Of a stretch of 64,000 nt of DNA, positions 34,749 through 43,566 are shown piece by piece. Numbering within the stretch: position 1 is the first letter of the stretch; every line of letters starts with the position of its first letter. Below the pieces are notes generated by a model. The model saw only the letters and a program-made list of their open reading frames with translations, made no database searches and was not told the DNA's origin. Source of the DNA: JAFNAG01 sp963824985 (GTDB lineage Bacteria; Acidobacteriota; UBA6911); assembly GCA_963824985.1 (NCBI GenBank), contig CAWGRQ010000034.1:129613-193612 (forward strand). Direction: 5' to 3'. Position numbers and translations under genes: made by a program.

Positions 34749-35582
34749 TTAAGGCTTTTCTTCTTCTCTTTTTCGCGCTTCCTCGGCGGTCCTTCTTGCT
34801 TCCTCGGCGGCTTTCCTGCTTTCTTCCTCTTTCTCGGCTGCTTCCAGGGCATCCGCCTGGGCATCCATTGCGGTCGCCTGCGCCTCGAGCGCGGCTCCGG
34901 CCGCGGCCGTATGGGGGTTGGACATCAAAGCCGCGGCATCCGCGTGCATGGCTTGGGCCTGTGCGCGTAAGGCGGCGGACGCGGCTCCCATGGTCATCAG
35001 GCGCGATTGACGGCTCTGCCCAGCAGATGCTTCCACCTGGTCGGTGGACCCGGAGGTGGCCATCTCACCGATGGTCTTTTCAAATTCGCCGAAATCGGCA
35101 TCGTCCGCATCCCGGCGCCGCCCGACCCCGCCTCCTGCTTCCTCTTCCAGGAGCTCTTCAAGCATGTTGTTGAAAGAGTCGTCATCCACTTCGGCCGCAT
35201 CAATCGCCTTCTGTATGCAACTTTTCTGTATGCGGGTGAGGAGATCTTTCAGCCCCTTCCGGTCCTTGTTCTTTTCGAGCAACTCCATCTTTCTCAGGAA
35301 AGAACTCAGCGCGCTCTTTTCGAGGGATAGACGCCGCAGATCCGTGTTGGCGTAGCCTGTTTCAATTTCGAGTTGGGACATTTCGCGGAAAATGTCCCGG
35401 ACCAATTCCTGGCGGCCGGCCTTTTTCGCTTCGATGGCCCTTGTAGTCTTCTCCTGCTTTCTCTCATCCAAAATGGCGAGGTCCCGCCTTTTTTTTCTCT
35501 GATTCAGATCGATGGCCTTAAGGCTGTTGCGCAAGTCTTCGATGCTGGGAGTGCGAGAGAAGATTCTCGAAATGAGGTTCAT
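34749..35582 (-). CDS. Coiled-coil protein, unknown (PspA/ESCRT-III-like appearance)
   Basis: 277 residues from ATG 35582 (MNLISRIFSRTPSIEDL). The first 150 residues are predicted long amphipathic helices: RNSLKAIDLNQRKKRRDLAI, ETGYANTDLRRLSLEKSALS, LLEKNKDRKGLKDLLTRIQK, then DDDSFNNMLEELLEEEA. A Gly-rich linker and an Ala-rich heptad-like tail end in a charged run (EARRTAEEARKREEEKP). Helical hairpin length, the basic N-terminus and the acidic helix around residue 150 recall PspA/Vipp1 and Snf7 proteins, but no diagnostic motif was found. It is monocistronic, flanked by pseudogenes yet apparently intact. Confidence 0.6.
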   Translation of the reverse strand: MNLISRIFSRTPSIEDLRNSLKAIDLNQRKKRRDLAILDERKQEKTTRAIEAKKAGRQELVRDIFREMSQLEIETGYANTDLRRLSLEKSALSSFLRKMELLEKNKDRKGLKDLLTRIQKSCIQKAIDAAEVDDDSFNNMLEELLEEEAGGGVGRRRDADDADFGEFEKTIGEMATSGSTDQVEASAGQSRQSRLMTMGAASAALRAQAQAMHADAAALMSNPHTAAAGAALEAQATAMDAQADALEAAEKEEESRKAAEEARRTAEEARKREEEKP

Positions 35583-35821
35583 GAGCGGCGCTCCTTTGAT
35601 TGCTGCCGGACAGCACAAGGATGGTTTCCTATTGTCAAGGCAGAATCAGAATGACACGAAACGGGCGGCCGGCGCAAGCATGCCGCTGTGTGCCACGGCT
35701 CGGCAAAGTCGAGTCTGAAGTCGGGGATTAGTCTAACCTTGCAGGCAAGGGTCATTTATAATGTGGCCGGTCTGAGATGCAGTCTTTCTATTTGCGCCTT
35801 TCCCCATTCGAGGCATTCTCC

Positions 35822-36240
35822 ATGCGTGGACGGGTTTTTTCTCACTACAGGATTATCGAGAAACTCGGCGGCGGCGGTATAAGGGTCGTCTTCAAGGCCG
35901 AAGACGTCAGGCTCCATCGCACTGTCGCTCTGAAATTCCTGCCTGATGAACTTTCCCGGGATTCCATGGCTCTCGAGAGATTCCAGCGCGAGGCGCAGGC
36001 TGCGTCAGCCCTCAACCATCCCAACCTCTGCACAATCTACGACGTCGACGAGCACGAGGACCAGAGCTTCATTGTCATGGAATTTATGGAGGGTAAAACC
36101 CTCGCAGACTGCCTCGGGGGAACGGCTCTTGGAATAGAGGAAATTTCTCGAGCTGGCGATCAAAATCGTCAACGGCCTTGAAGTGGCGCATGCCAAAGGC
36201 ATCATTCACCGTGACATCAAACCGGCAAATCTTTTTGTAT
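35822..36240 (+). pseudogene. Ser/Thr protein kinase, frameshifted and truncated
   Basis: Start ATG 35822. The N-lobe is visible: SHYRIIEKLGGGGIRVVFKA, TVALKFLPDE (catalytic Lys) and FQREAQAASALNHPNLCTIY. After MEFMEGKTLADCL a one-base shift near 36130 moves the frame to LAIKIVNGLEVAHAKG and IIHRDIKPANLFV, the catalytic loop with HRD. The gene is then cut by the left-end fragment of repeat family 2 at 36241; the DFG motif and C-lobe are missing. The glycine loop also has GIR in place of the usual GMG. Confidence 0.75.
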
Positions 36241-36299
36241 GGATAGGCGGGATAAGCTGCCTCATCCGCGGCGAAGCTTGTGGATCCGACCGGCGCCGC
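36241..36299. repeat. Repeat family 2, 59-bp left-end fragment
   Basis: Matches the first 59 bp of the full copies (GGATAGGCGGGATAAGCTGC ... GGCGCCGC). It lies exactly at the junction of a plus-strand kinase fragment and a minus-strand GWxTD-type fragment. Confidence 0.8.
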
Positions 36300-36302
36300 G
36301 TT

Positions 36303-36938
36303 GTAAACCTGGAGATAAGCGATCAGGTGCTGCCCAGCTGCATATTCAGCCTTGACGTTCGGCATCACCTTCAGATCGCCAATGACAAAGGGGTCCTGGA
36401 TCTGTTGGAGAGGGGCCATCGGGTCTGGGGCTTTCGGCGGGATGGCATATACAGAGTTTGCCAGTATGATGCTGCTCGCCTGCAGTTCTTCGCCGGTAAA
36501 CTTCGGAACCAGGAACCGGTGGGTATCTGGAATGATATCCCTCCTGTTGGCGTCTTTCAGGCTCCAATGCAGCACCAACTCCTGTCCCGGCGGCAGGACG
36601 AGGATCTTCTGCCATGTGATCCGCCTGGCTGTCCCCGGCCCAAGGGTCTCGACCGAGTCCGCGGTGGTTATCATGTGCTCGAACTCCGCGAGAAGCCTCC
36701 CCTGCAGGTTGGTCACGGCTCCACAAACAACGATATGATCACGGCCAGACTGAGTTTGTTTTTGCCACTCTTGAAAGTCCTGGTCTTCCAGTTCCATCGT
36801 TATCGGAACAAGGACCTTGTCTTCCGAGAGCCGGATGAAATCGATCCGCAGATGGCTGGGGGGCAGAGGGGCATTGAGGATGAAGGAATTGTTGAACGTC
36901 CTGTCCACGAATTCAAACTCGATATCGTGAGGCCGCAC
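36303..36938 (-). pseudogene. GWxTD-type protein fragment
   Basis: The frame from the kinase/repeat junction carries HDIEFEFVDRTFNNSF, VLVPITMELEDQDFQEWQKQ, AVTNLQGRLLAEFEHMITTA, LPPGQELVLHWSLKD and THRFLVPKFTGEELQ. The DIEFEFVD segment and the beta-rich C-terminal part resemble GWxTD-domain proteins of Acidobacteria, but the GWxTD motif itself is absent. Upstream it joins the M56 peptidase remnant, downstream the repeat; both ends look like deletion or recombination junctions. Confidence 0.45.
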
Positions 36939-36939
36939 G

Positions 36940-38101
36940 CGCCGCCTGCAGCAGCGTCCGGCAATAGCCTTCCCGCGAGGTCAGGCCCGAGGCCACCACA
37001 AGGTCGTCGCAACAATCTTCCCGGACGGCAACTGTTTAGCCGATACTGAACAGCAGAACGCAAAGACGCAAGGAGATTCCTTTCGGTTCGCGGGCGTGGG
37101 CGGCCTTCGGCCGCATCCTTGGGCGAGCCGCGCGAGAAAGCGCAATCCTCATGGTAGCCCCTGCCCTCGCTTTCTCGCGCGGCTCGCCCAAGGATGCGCC
37201 AGCGCGAAGCGCTGCGCCCACGCCTGTTGCTCAGTGTCGATCTTTGCGTCCTTGCGCCCTTGCGTCTTTGCGTTTTGCTTCTTCATCCATTGATTTGGCT
37301 AAACAATTACCCCGGACGCTGCGAAGCCTGCGGGAGAGAAGCCAGTACGCTGGGTTGAACCACCAGAGTGCCGAGATCGGGATTTGCAGCCAGCTTAACC
37401 ACAGATCCCATCGGCGGTTGTGCGCCAGTTCGTGGCCGAGGATCACCCGGATTCCGGATGGGGGCAGCGCCGCAATCAGAGCTTGCGGCAGCACGACAAC
37501 GGGTTTCCACGTGCCGAAGGTCATCGGCGCATATACATCTCCCGTGAGGAGCAGCCGCGGCTTGCGAAACAGCCTCATGTTCCGGCAAAGCTCGTCATAT
37601 ATCTCCACGAGTTCCGGATCTTCGACAGGCGCAGCCCCCAGGGCCAATATGCGCAGCCGGAATCTCTGCACAGCTGCCAGTCCGAGGATCAGCAGAGCCC
37701 CCGCAAAATGCAGCACCATCAGGCCCCCTTTGGCAGAGAGCTCGGGCTTCGGGGAGGAGGGTGCAGGCAAAACTTGGATGCGTCCGGGTTGCGCATTCCT
37801 TCCCGGCGTACCACGGGCCACAGGCATTGAAGCCGCAGCCGGCTTGAATTCTCCGGCCGGCCCGAGCACTCCCTGCACGATGGGGGCGATATAGCGCCGG
37901 CGGTGTCGACTCAAACCATTGCTGCGGCTTGAAGCGGCTGAACAGTCCGGTTGGCAGAGAGAGCATTGGCGGGATCACGAATTTGCATAGGGCCAACATC
38001 AGGAGCGCATGCTGCAATGCAGGAGACCAGCGGCGCCCGGCCCAGACTATGCCGAGCAGAAGCAGCCCCAGCAACGTCGCCTGCAAGGTCGCGCTCGCCA
38101 C
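36940..38101 (-). pseudogene. BlaR1-type M56 membrane peptidase, frameshifted and split by MITE copy C
   Basis: Start GTG 38101 (VASATLQATLLGLLLLGIVW). Membrane segments are followed by a one-base shift near 37895, joining PPALYRP to IVQGVLGPAGEFKPAA. The zinc-peptidase motif is GHELAHNRRWD (HExxH), followed by WWFNPAYWLLSRRLRS. MITE copy C is inserted at 37028-37310; beyond it the frame continues EDCCDDLVVASGLTSREGYC and RTLLQAARA, the expected next part of the M56 domain, and then stops. Intact relatives sense cell-wall damage and cleave a BlaI-type repressor; no blaI is present upstream. Confidence 0.78.
37028..37310 (+). mobile_element. Palindromic MITE-like element, copy C
   Basis: 283 bp. 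The ends are GCAACTGTTTAGCC and, inward from the right, GTAATTGTTTAGCC. The perfect 8-bp target duplication CCCGGACG is at 37020-37027 and 37311-37318. Removing it restores the M56 gene in frame (RRLRSVREDCCDDL). Central palindrome 37112-37142 with 37168-37198. Same orientation as copy B. Confidence 0.9.
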
Positions 38102-38213
38102 ATAACGGTCTATTTGTTGATCTCCTCATACGTGGCTGAGCCCCGAAATCACCGGCAGATGCGTCGCCGCATTGGTCGCACACATTGCAATAAGGCGCGG
38201 GTCGCAAAGGTTT

Positions 38214-39974
38214 CTACTTTGCCTGGTACACGATCTTCCCTGCAAGCAGCGTCAGCTCGCACTCGAGGTCCTTCAACCCGGCGGTCGGGACTTTGTACAT
38301 GTTCTTGTCCCAGACGGCGATGTCGGCCGCCTTGCCGATTTCGAGCGATCCGATCTGCTTTTCGAGGAACAGCTGACGTGCCGCCCAGATCGTATAGGAC
38401 TTGAGTGCGCAGCGGATGTCAATGGCCTCAGCGGTCCCGAAGGGGGTCGGCCCGTAAGTCTCTCCGAAGGTCCGGCGCGCGACCGACGACCAGAGTCCGT
38501 AGCGCGCGGCATAAGGGGTGACGCTGAAGTCCGATCCGCCGGCCCAAAGGATGCCCTTCTTAAGATAGGTCAGAAACGGCATCAGCCGCGGATTGCGCGC
38601 CGGCCCGAAGTTGCCGGCATAGGTATCGCCGATCCACCACATGAAGGGGGCCTGCGCTTCAGGATAGCCGGCATCATAGGTTTTCTGCAGATAGGCCATG
38701 GCCTCGATCGCATGATCGGTAGGGATATTGGCGTGGATTATGGAATGGCGCAGCCCCCGGGTGTGCGTGGCCTCGAGCGCTTCCCGATACGAATCGACGG
38801 TCCAGTCAATGGCCCGGTCGCCGACGGCGTGCGTGCCGACGTGGAGTCCGGCCTCGGTCGCCAGCCGGACCTGCTGACGATAAACCGGCGCGTAGCCCTC
38901 GCCGTTGGCCGGATACCCCCGGTTGCCCTTGTCCGTTCCTTTGAGATCCTGGTTCCAGTCCTCGTAGGTCCAGCCGGTGCGCGCCCCGCCGCTGCCGTCG
39001 ATGTACAGTTTCACTCCGCCGGCCATCAGCAGGCCGTCGCCGAGGGATTGCGGCGGACGCGGCAGCTCTTTTAACTGCGTGATCGTGCGCTGCACGGAGT
39101 CGAGCGTCGCACCGCCCAGCCAGAGCGTGCATACGCGCACGGTGAATTTCCCCTCGTCGAGCAGCTGCCTGTATGCGGCCCACTTTCCCGGGTTGATGGA
39201 AGGATCCTTGACCGCGGTCATGCCTTCGCGATTGAAACCCTGCATGATGCGCAGAATGTTGTCGCGCTGCCCCTGGCCCGCTCCTGCGGCACCGCCGCGG
39301 CTGCCGCCCGAAGCGCGGATCAGGCCCGTGGCGCGCTCTTTCATGACACCGGTCGGATTACCGTCTTTGTCGCGATCGATGGTCCCGCCCGGCGGATCGG
39401 CGGTGTCCTTTGTTACCCCGGACAATTTCAGGGCGAGCGAATTGGCGACGCCGTAATGGCCGGTGGTGTGGGTCAGGTAGACGGGATGATCCGGAGCGGC
39501 CTTGTCGAGGTCCGCCGCCGTGATGTAGCGTCGTTCGGCAAGCTTGCCTTCGTCCCAGCCCGTGCCGCGCACCCACTGTCCGGGCGGCAGCCTTTCCGCC
39601 CAGGCCTTCACCTTCGCGATTACGTCCGCAATGCTCCGTATCGACGGATCGCCCAGATTGAGCTGATCCGCGGTTTCAGAAAAATGGCAATGCGCGTCAA
39701 TAAGGCCCGGGGTGGCGGTCCGGCCGCGGAGATCGATCACCTGGGTGCTTGGGCCGATGTGCTTCCGGGCATCCGCGCTCCTGCCGACGAAGATGATTTT
39801 GCCCGAGGTCACGGCAAGTGCCTCCGCGACCGAATCCTTCTCGTCCACGGTCAGGACGACGCCGTTCGTAAGCACGAGATCCGCGGGCGGCACCCCCGTC
39901 TGGGTGAGCCCCGCCGCGTGCAGCAAGATAATGGCCGACAGAACCAGGACAAAGCTGAGTGACCGCCGCTGCAT
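38214..39974 (-). CDS. Secreted amidohydrolase (YtcJ-like, amidohydrolase family 3)
   Basis: 586 residues from ATG 39974, preceded by AGGAGG at good spacing; longer in-frame starts have none. A signal peptide (LSFVLVLSAIILLHAAGL) is followed by the metal-dependent hydrolase fold: LVLTNGVVLTVDEKDSVAEA, RTATPGLIDAHCHF (HxH metal ligands), YLTHTTGHYGVAN, VKLYIDGSGGARTGWTYE, LHVGTHAVGDRAID, RHSIIHANIPTD and the C-terminal WAGGSDFSVTP with its metal-binding Asp. The last strand ends IGSLEIGKAADIAVWDKN. Substrate unknown; relatives act on amides or formamides. Confidence 0.92.
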   Translation of the reverse strand: MQRRSLSFVLVLSAIILLHAAGLTQTGVPPADLVLTNGVVLTVDEKDSVAEALAVTSGKIIFVGRSADARKHIGPSTQVIDLRGRTATPGLIDAHCHFSETADQLNLGDPSIRSIADVIAKVKAWAERLPPGQWVRGTGWDEGKLAERRYITAADLDKAAPDHPVYLTHTTGHYGVANSLALKLSGVTKDTADPPGGTIDRDKDGNPTGVMKERATGLIRASGGSRGGAAGAGQGQRDNILRIMQGFNREGMTAVKDPSINPGKWAAYRQLLDEGKFTVRVCTLWLGGATLDSVQRTITQLKELPRPPQSLGDGLLMAGGVKLYIDGSGGARTGWTYEDWNQDLKGTDKGNRGYPANGEGYAPVYRQQVRLATEAGLHVGTHAVGDRAIDWTVDSYREALEATHTRGLRHSIIHANIPTDHAIEAMAYLQKTYDAGYPEAQAPFMWWIGDTYAGNFGPARNPRLMPFLTYLKKGILWAGGSDFSVTPYAARYGLWSSVARRTFGETYGPTPFGTAEAIDIRCALKSYTIWAARQLFLEKQIGSLEIGKAADIAVWDKNMYKVPTAGLKDLECELTLLAGKIVYQAK

Positions 39975-40095
39975 AGAGTACCTCCTGTTGGGCAATATCA
40001 GTAGCAGGTGCATCTTAATCCAGGATTTATCCGTTCCATTAGAGGAAAAAAGGGTTGCCATGATTTATTCGTCGGAAAGGCTTCCCAGCATCTGA

Positions 40096-40125
40096 GGACA
40101 CGAATGAACACGGAAAAACACCGAT
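40096..40125. repeat. GGACACGAATGAACACGGA half repeat
   Basis: A single arm of the palindromic GGACACGGA family, without its partner, in the gap between the amidohydrolase and dockerin genes. Confidence 0.6.
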
Positions 40126-40253
40126 TACAGATCACCGGATTCATGCAATAACCTATTGCCGGTCGCGAGGGCTCGGCGCCACGCGCTCCTGTTGTGAGCC
40201 GGGGCGCTTCGCGAGACTCATCGGTCGGGGATACAACTCTGCCGTATCGTGGC

Positions 40254-41408
40254 TCAGCGGATGATCGGGCCGGAGAATACCGCTTCGAAGGCGTTTCCCG
40301 GAACGGTTTTGAGCTGGTTAAGGTCGGAGTCGTTCCAGCGGGTATCGGTTGCGCCGGTGAAGAACCAATCGGACCCGTTATCGGCGAGGATCATCCCGTA
40401 ATTCTTCATGGCGGTCAGGATCACCTTCGAGGCACCGGTGAACCGGGCGATGTCGTAGTCGGCCTTGAGGCGGACCCGCAAGCCCATCGGTGGAGCCGCC
40501 GGATCCGTATTGCTGCTGGCATAGTGAGTCGCGGGATGGATGAACGCCCTCTGCGTCGACTGCACCGTAAAGCGGATGGCGTGGCGAATCTCGCCGGCGG
40601 AGATCTCATCATACCGGATCAGTCCGGGAAGAATCGGGAGGCCGGCGGCGTCGGCTGAGGTCCAGTAATCAGGACGCAGGCGGTTGGAATTCAGGTCGAA
40701 TACGGCGCCGGAGCCGCACTCCCAGCCGGGCCCAATGTAATGCGAATCATAGGTCTCATAGAGCAGACCGTTATCCTTGTCGAGGACCAGCACATGCCGG
40801 TCACCCGTCGAGGTGGCGCCGCCCTCTACCGGAGCGTCAGGAGGAATCGGATAGGGGCCCGGATCGCTCTCATCCGCGTAGTAGAAGCTTACGGGCACCT
40901 TGGGCTGCGTGCCCGATACCACGACATAGGGAATGCCGTAGGTCGGATTGGATCCGAAGTCCGGATGCAGAAACCTGGAGCCGCCGTTCATGTGGGCGAT
41001 GTAAACGTCCGAATTGTCATCCACAGGGTCGCCGGAAATATCGCGATTCCACGGATTGTCGGCCGGAAAGATCTGACATCCTTCAATTCGGGGTGGACCG
41101 CCGTTCGGATCGGGAATCTCCAGGATGCGGTTAACCAGCAACTGCAGGTCGAGGACATTCAGGCCGCCGTCGCCGTTGAAATCGCCGCCTGGAGACTGGA
41201 TTCCGGAAAGAATGGAGTTCACCTCGATCTGAAGGTCCAGGACATTGGTTGCGCCGTCATGGTTCAAATCGTAGTCAGCCTGAGGAATCAAGGCAGGCGC
41301 CGCAATGCCGTAGCCAACGATAATAAGAACCGCTGCTGTAATTAGCGCGGACCAGGTTCGGACTGCCGGTTTTTCGCACAAGGCGCCACCTCCATGACAA
41401 GCCTCCAC
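40254..41408 (-). CDS. Secreted dockerin-type protein
   Basis: 384 residues from GTG 41408. The N-terminal hydrophobic stretch (WSALITAAVLIIVGYGIAA) is a likely signal anchor. Two EF-hand dockerin type I repeats follow: DYDLNHDGATNVLDLQIEVN and GDFNGDGGLNVLDLQLLVNR, each with the calcium-binding DxNxDG loop. The main domain from about residue 105 (CQIFPADNPWNRDISGDPVD, YADESDPGPYPIPPDAP, RHVLVLDKDNGLLYETYDSH) is found in exported proteins of uncertain role. Dockerins bind cohesins in cellulosomes, but in this kind of genome such repeats usually serve as general calcium-binding modules. No cohesin is seen nearby. Confidence 0.8.
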   Translation of the reverse strand: MEACHGGGALCEKPAVRTWSALITAAVLIIVGYGIAAPALIPQADYDLNHDGATNVLDLQIEVNSILSGIQSPGGDFNGDGGLNVLDLQLLVNRILEIPDPNGGPPRIEGCQIFPADNPWNRDISGDPVDDNSDVYIAHMNGGSRFLHPDFGSNPTYGIPYVVVSGTQPKVPVSFYYADESDPGPYPIPPDAPVEGGATSTGDRHVLVLDKDNGLLYETYDSHYIGPGWECGSGAVFDLNSNRLRPDYWTSADAAGLPILPGLIRYDEISAGEIRHAIRFTVQSTQRAFIHPATHYASSNTDPAAPPMGLRVRLKADYDIARFTGASKVILTAMKNYGMILADNGSDWFFTGATDTRWNDSDLNQLKTVPGNAFEAVFSGPIIR

Positions 41409-41477
41409 AGGCTACCCGGGACGTCCGTGAAAGTATGTGACGCCACTCACCTGATCGTCTGGCGAATAAGGTTTTTG

Positions 41478-41566
41478 GGACACGGAGGAACACGGACAGC
41501 GCTTTTGCGGGCGCAAAAGCCCTGCACACGGATTCGATCCATGTTCATCCGTGTCCTGCGATGTCC
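41478..41566. repeat. GGACACGGAGGAACACGGA palindromic repeat
   Basis: Left arm GGACACGGAGGAACACGGAC; right arm ATCCGTGTCC near 41547-41556. A further small palindrome, GCTTTTGCGGGCGCAAAAGC, sits in the loop. Confidence 0.75.
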
Positions 41567-41602
41567 TGCTTCTTGAAAAATGCGGGTTGAGGCCCGCTTG
41601 AA

Positions 41603-41800
41603 TGGATAGGGGGGATAAGCTGCCTCATCCGCGGCGAGGCTTGTGGATCCGACCGGCGCCGCACACCGTGCGTGTCCTTCCTCAGGTTCTGATAAGAAGC
41701 AATATGTTGACTACGACGTTTGCGCCTCAATTCGAGACGCATTATACACCGGAACCGCGCAACCGGATGCGCCTTTTGGCACACCCCTACCTTATTGCAG
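41603..41800. repeat. 198-bp dispersed repeat (family 2), full copy 3
   Basis: From GGATAGGGGGGATAAGCTGC to CTTATTGCAG. It truncates the ATPase gene that continues directly after it. Confidence 0.82.
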
Positions 41801-42422
41801 AAACCTCGGGGATTACGCCCGCTTTCTCGATCTGGCGGCCATTCTGAGCGGGCAATGGCTTAACTAGACGAAAATCAGTTCCGACACCGGGATACCGAAG
41901 GAGAGGATTCGCAGGTATGTAGCGTTGCTCGAGGACACCCTGCTCATGTTCCGGCTCCCTGCCTTCGCACCGCGCGGGTGACTCTCACGCCGCCTGTCGC
42001 AACGGGACAAGTTCCTGCTTTTTGACGTCGGAGTCCGGAACGCGGTGCTCGGCATTCATCGCCGGCCGGTGGCGCCGGACCAGAGAGGCGCCGTGTTTGA
42101 ACAATGGATGATCCTTCAGATCATCTACCTGAACCGCGCTTTGCGCCACGGCTGGCGCATCTCGTCCTATCGTACGGAGGCAGGGGCTGAGGTCGATCTG
42201 GTGATCGAGCGGGAAGACGACATCCTCGGTATCGAGATCAAAGCCGGCCGGGGCATTGCGCGGGCCGACACCCGGGGATTGTCCTCGCTCGTCGAAACGG
42301 TCGGCCGGTATAAACCGGTCAGGAAATGGCTGGTCTACGGCGGCGAACAAAGGCAGCTTCTTGAAAACGGTGTGCTCGTCCTTCCATACCGGGAAGCGCT
42401 GGCAGAGCTCGAGCTCCCGTAA
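41801..42422 (+). pseudogene. DUF4143 ATPase C-terminal part, truncated by repeat
   Basis: Directly after the repeat the frame reads NLGDYARFLDLAAILSGQWL, TAG, then DTGIPKERIRRYVALLEDTL and LMFRLPAFAPRG, a second stop, then SQRDKFLLFDVGVRNAVLG. From ATG 42045 it is open to 42422 with GAVFEQWMILQIIYL, AGAEVDLVIEREDDILGIEI and KAGRG, the typical DUF4143 nuclease-like end. The P-loop ATPase half is missing, replaced by repeat family 2. A frameshifted but more complete relative lies at 62826-63960. Confidence 0.72.
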
Positions 42423-42945
42423 TCGAAAAAGAGAACATTCACCCGTCCCCCGCTTTGCTCTGGTTCTTTGCCACAATGCCGGAAGAAATCTGTGTGTTCA
42501 CCTGCAATTGATTGCTATGAGAAATGTAATAACAATATCTTGTCCGACTAATGGCTCAGAACCAGGAGATCATGGTCCCCGGAATGGCTGGCTCTCCCCC
42601 TTTTCAGCACAGGTGATGACTGGTCATCCAGCGGCGCGAATTGGCGACTATTCGCAAACCTTCGGAACCAGACGCAAGAATCGTGCAGCATTCCCACAGA
42701 GGACAGCTCGCTTTTGTCCGGCACCCGGAAATGGAGCCGATTCGATTCTTTCGATTCCAAGGAGTTGAAAGCTTCACTTCTACGAACGGGCCGTTATACC
42801 TCCAGGTGGCGGATTATCAGCCGACTGACTTCAACTTCCCACAATCTGTGTCAAGAGCGGCCGGTTCGGAAATCAGTTGACCGCACATGATGATTATGGA
42901 AGACTAGTCTGCAATACAGACTCATCTGACATAGGAGAGGAGAAG
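42423..42945. other. No gene recognised
   Basis: An open plus frame at 42641-42880 (79 codons) lacks a ribosome site and recognisable features. No RNA or repeat was seen. Confidence 0.4.
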
Positions 42946-43566
42946 ATGATGATGAAAAAATTGATCGACGACATGCTAAAGCGGCCGGCCCAACAATCAA
43001 TGGACGGGCTGAACGAGATCCAGTTTGGAATCGTGTTCCTGTTGTGGGGAGGGGTCAGCGTAGCACTTGAGCTGTGGGGGGCGGGATTGCCGGAATGGGC
43101 AAGATGGTCCTGGCTAGCCCTCTTTCTAGTGGCCGTGTTCCTCTCTGCGACAATCACACGGAGGCTGCGGGCGCGATGGGTCCACCCTCGAATCGGGTAT
43201 GTCAAGTGGGCGCCGCCAATAGTGGGAAGACCCGTGATCGCCATGATCCTCGGTGGCGTCGTGAGCTTCCTGACCATCGTTGCCTTGACCCGATCATCAT
43301 CACAAATCCGGTCGTTGCTGCCGGTATTCATCGGCTCGCTGCTGGCAGCGGGCAATTTTGCGTGGTGGATACGGCTGAGAGTCCGGCGACTCCTGATCTA
43401 TGCACTCCTGACGCTGGCATCCGGACTGGTCGCCGGATGGACGTTACCAGGGTGGCTCGGCGCTATAGCTGTCATGTGTTCCGTGAGCGTGTTCTGTCTC
43501 GTCGGCGGCCTTATCGCGCTTCGGCACCTTATGCGCCAGCCGCTGGCTACGGAGGACCAGCCGTGA
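42946..43566 (+). CDS. Membrane protein paired with an HTH regulator
   Basis: 206 residues from ATG 42946 (MMMKKLIDDMLKRPAQQSMD), after GGAGAGGAG. The N-terminal amphipathic part is followed by six hydrophobic segments: QFGIVFLLWGGVSVALELW, WSWLALFLVAVFLSATI, VIAMILGGVVSFLTIVAL, SLLPVFIGSLLAAGNFAWWI, LLIYALLTLASGLVAGW and AIAVMCSVSVFCLVGGLIAL. The stop overlaps the start of the regulator gene (GTGA), so the two are co-translated. No family function is known to me. Confidence 0.8.
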   Translation: MMMKKLIDDMLKRPAQQSMDGLNEIQFGIVFLLWGGVSVALELWGAGLPEWARWSWLALFLVAVFLSATITRRLRARWVHPRIGYVKWAPPIVGRPVIAMILGGVVSFLTIVALTRSSSQIRSLLPVFIGSLLAAGNFAWWIRLRVRRLLIYALLTLASGLVAGWTLPGWLGAIAVMCSVSVFCLVGGLIALRHLMRQPLATEDQP

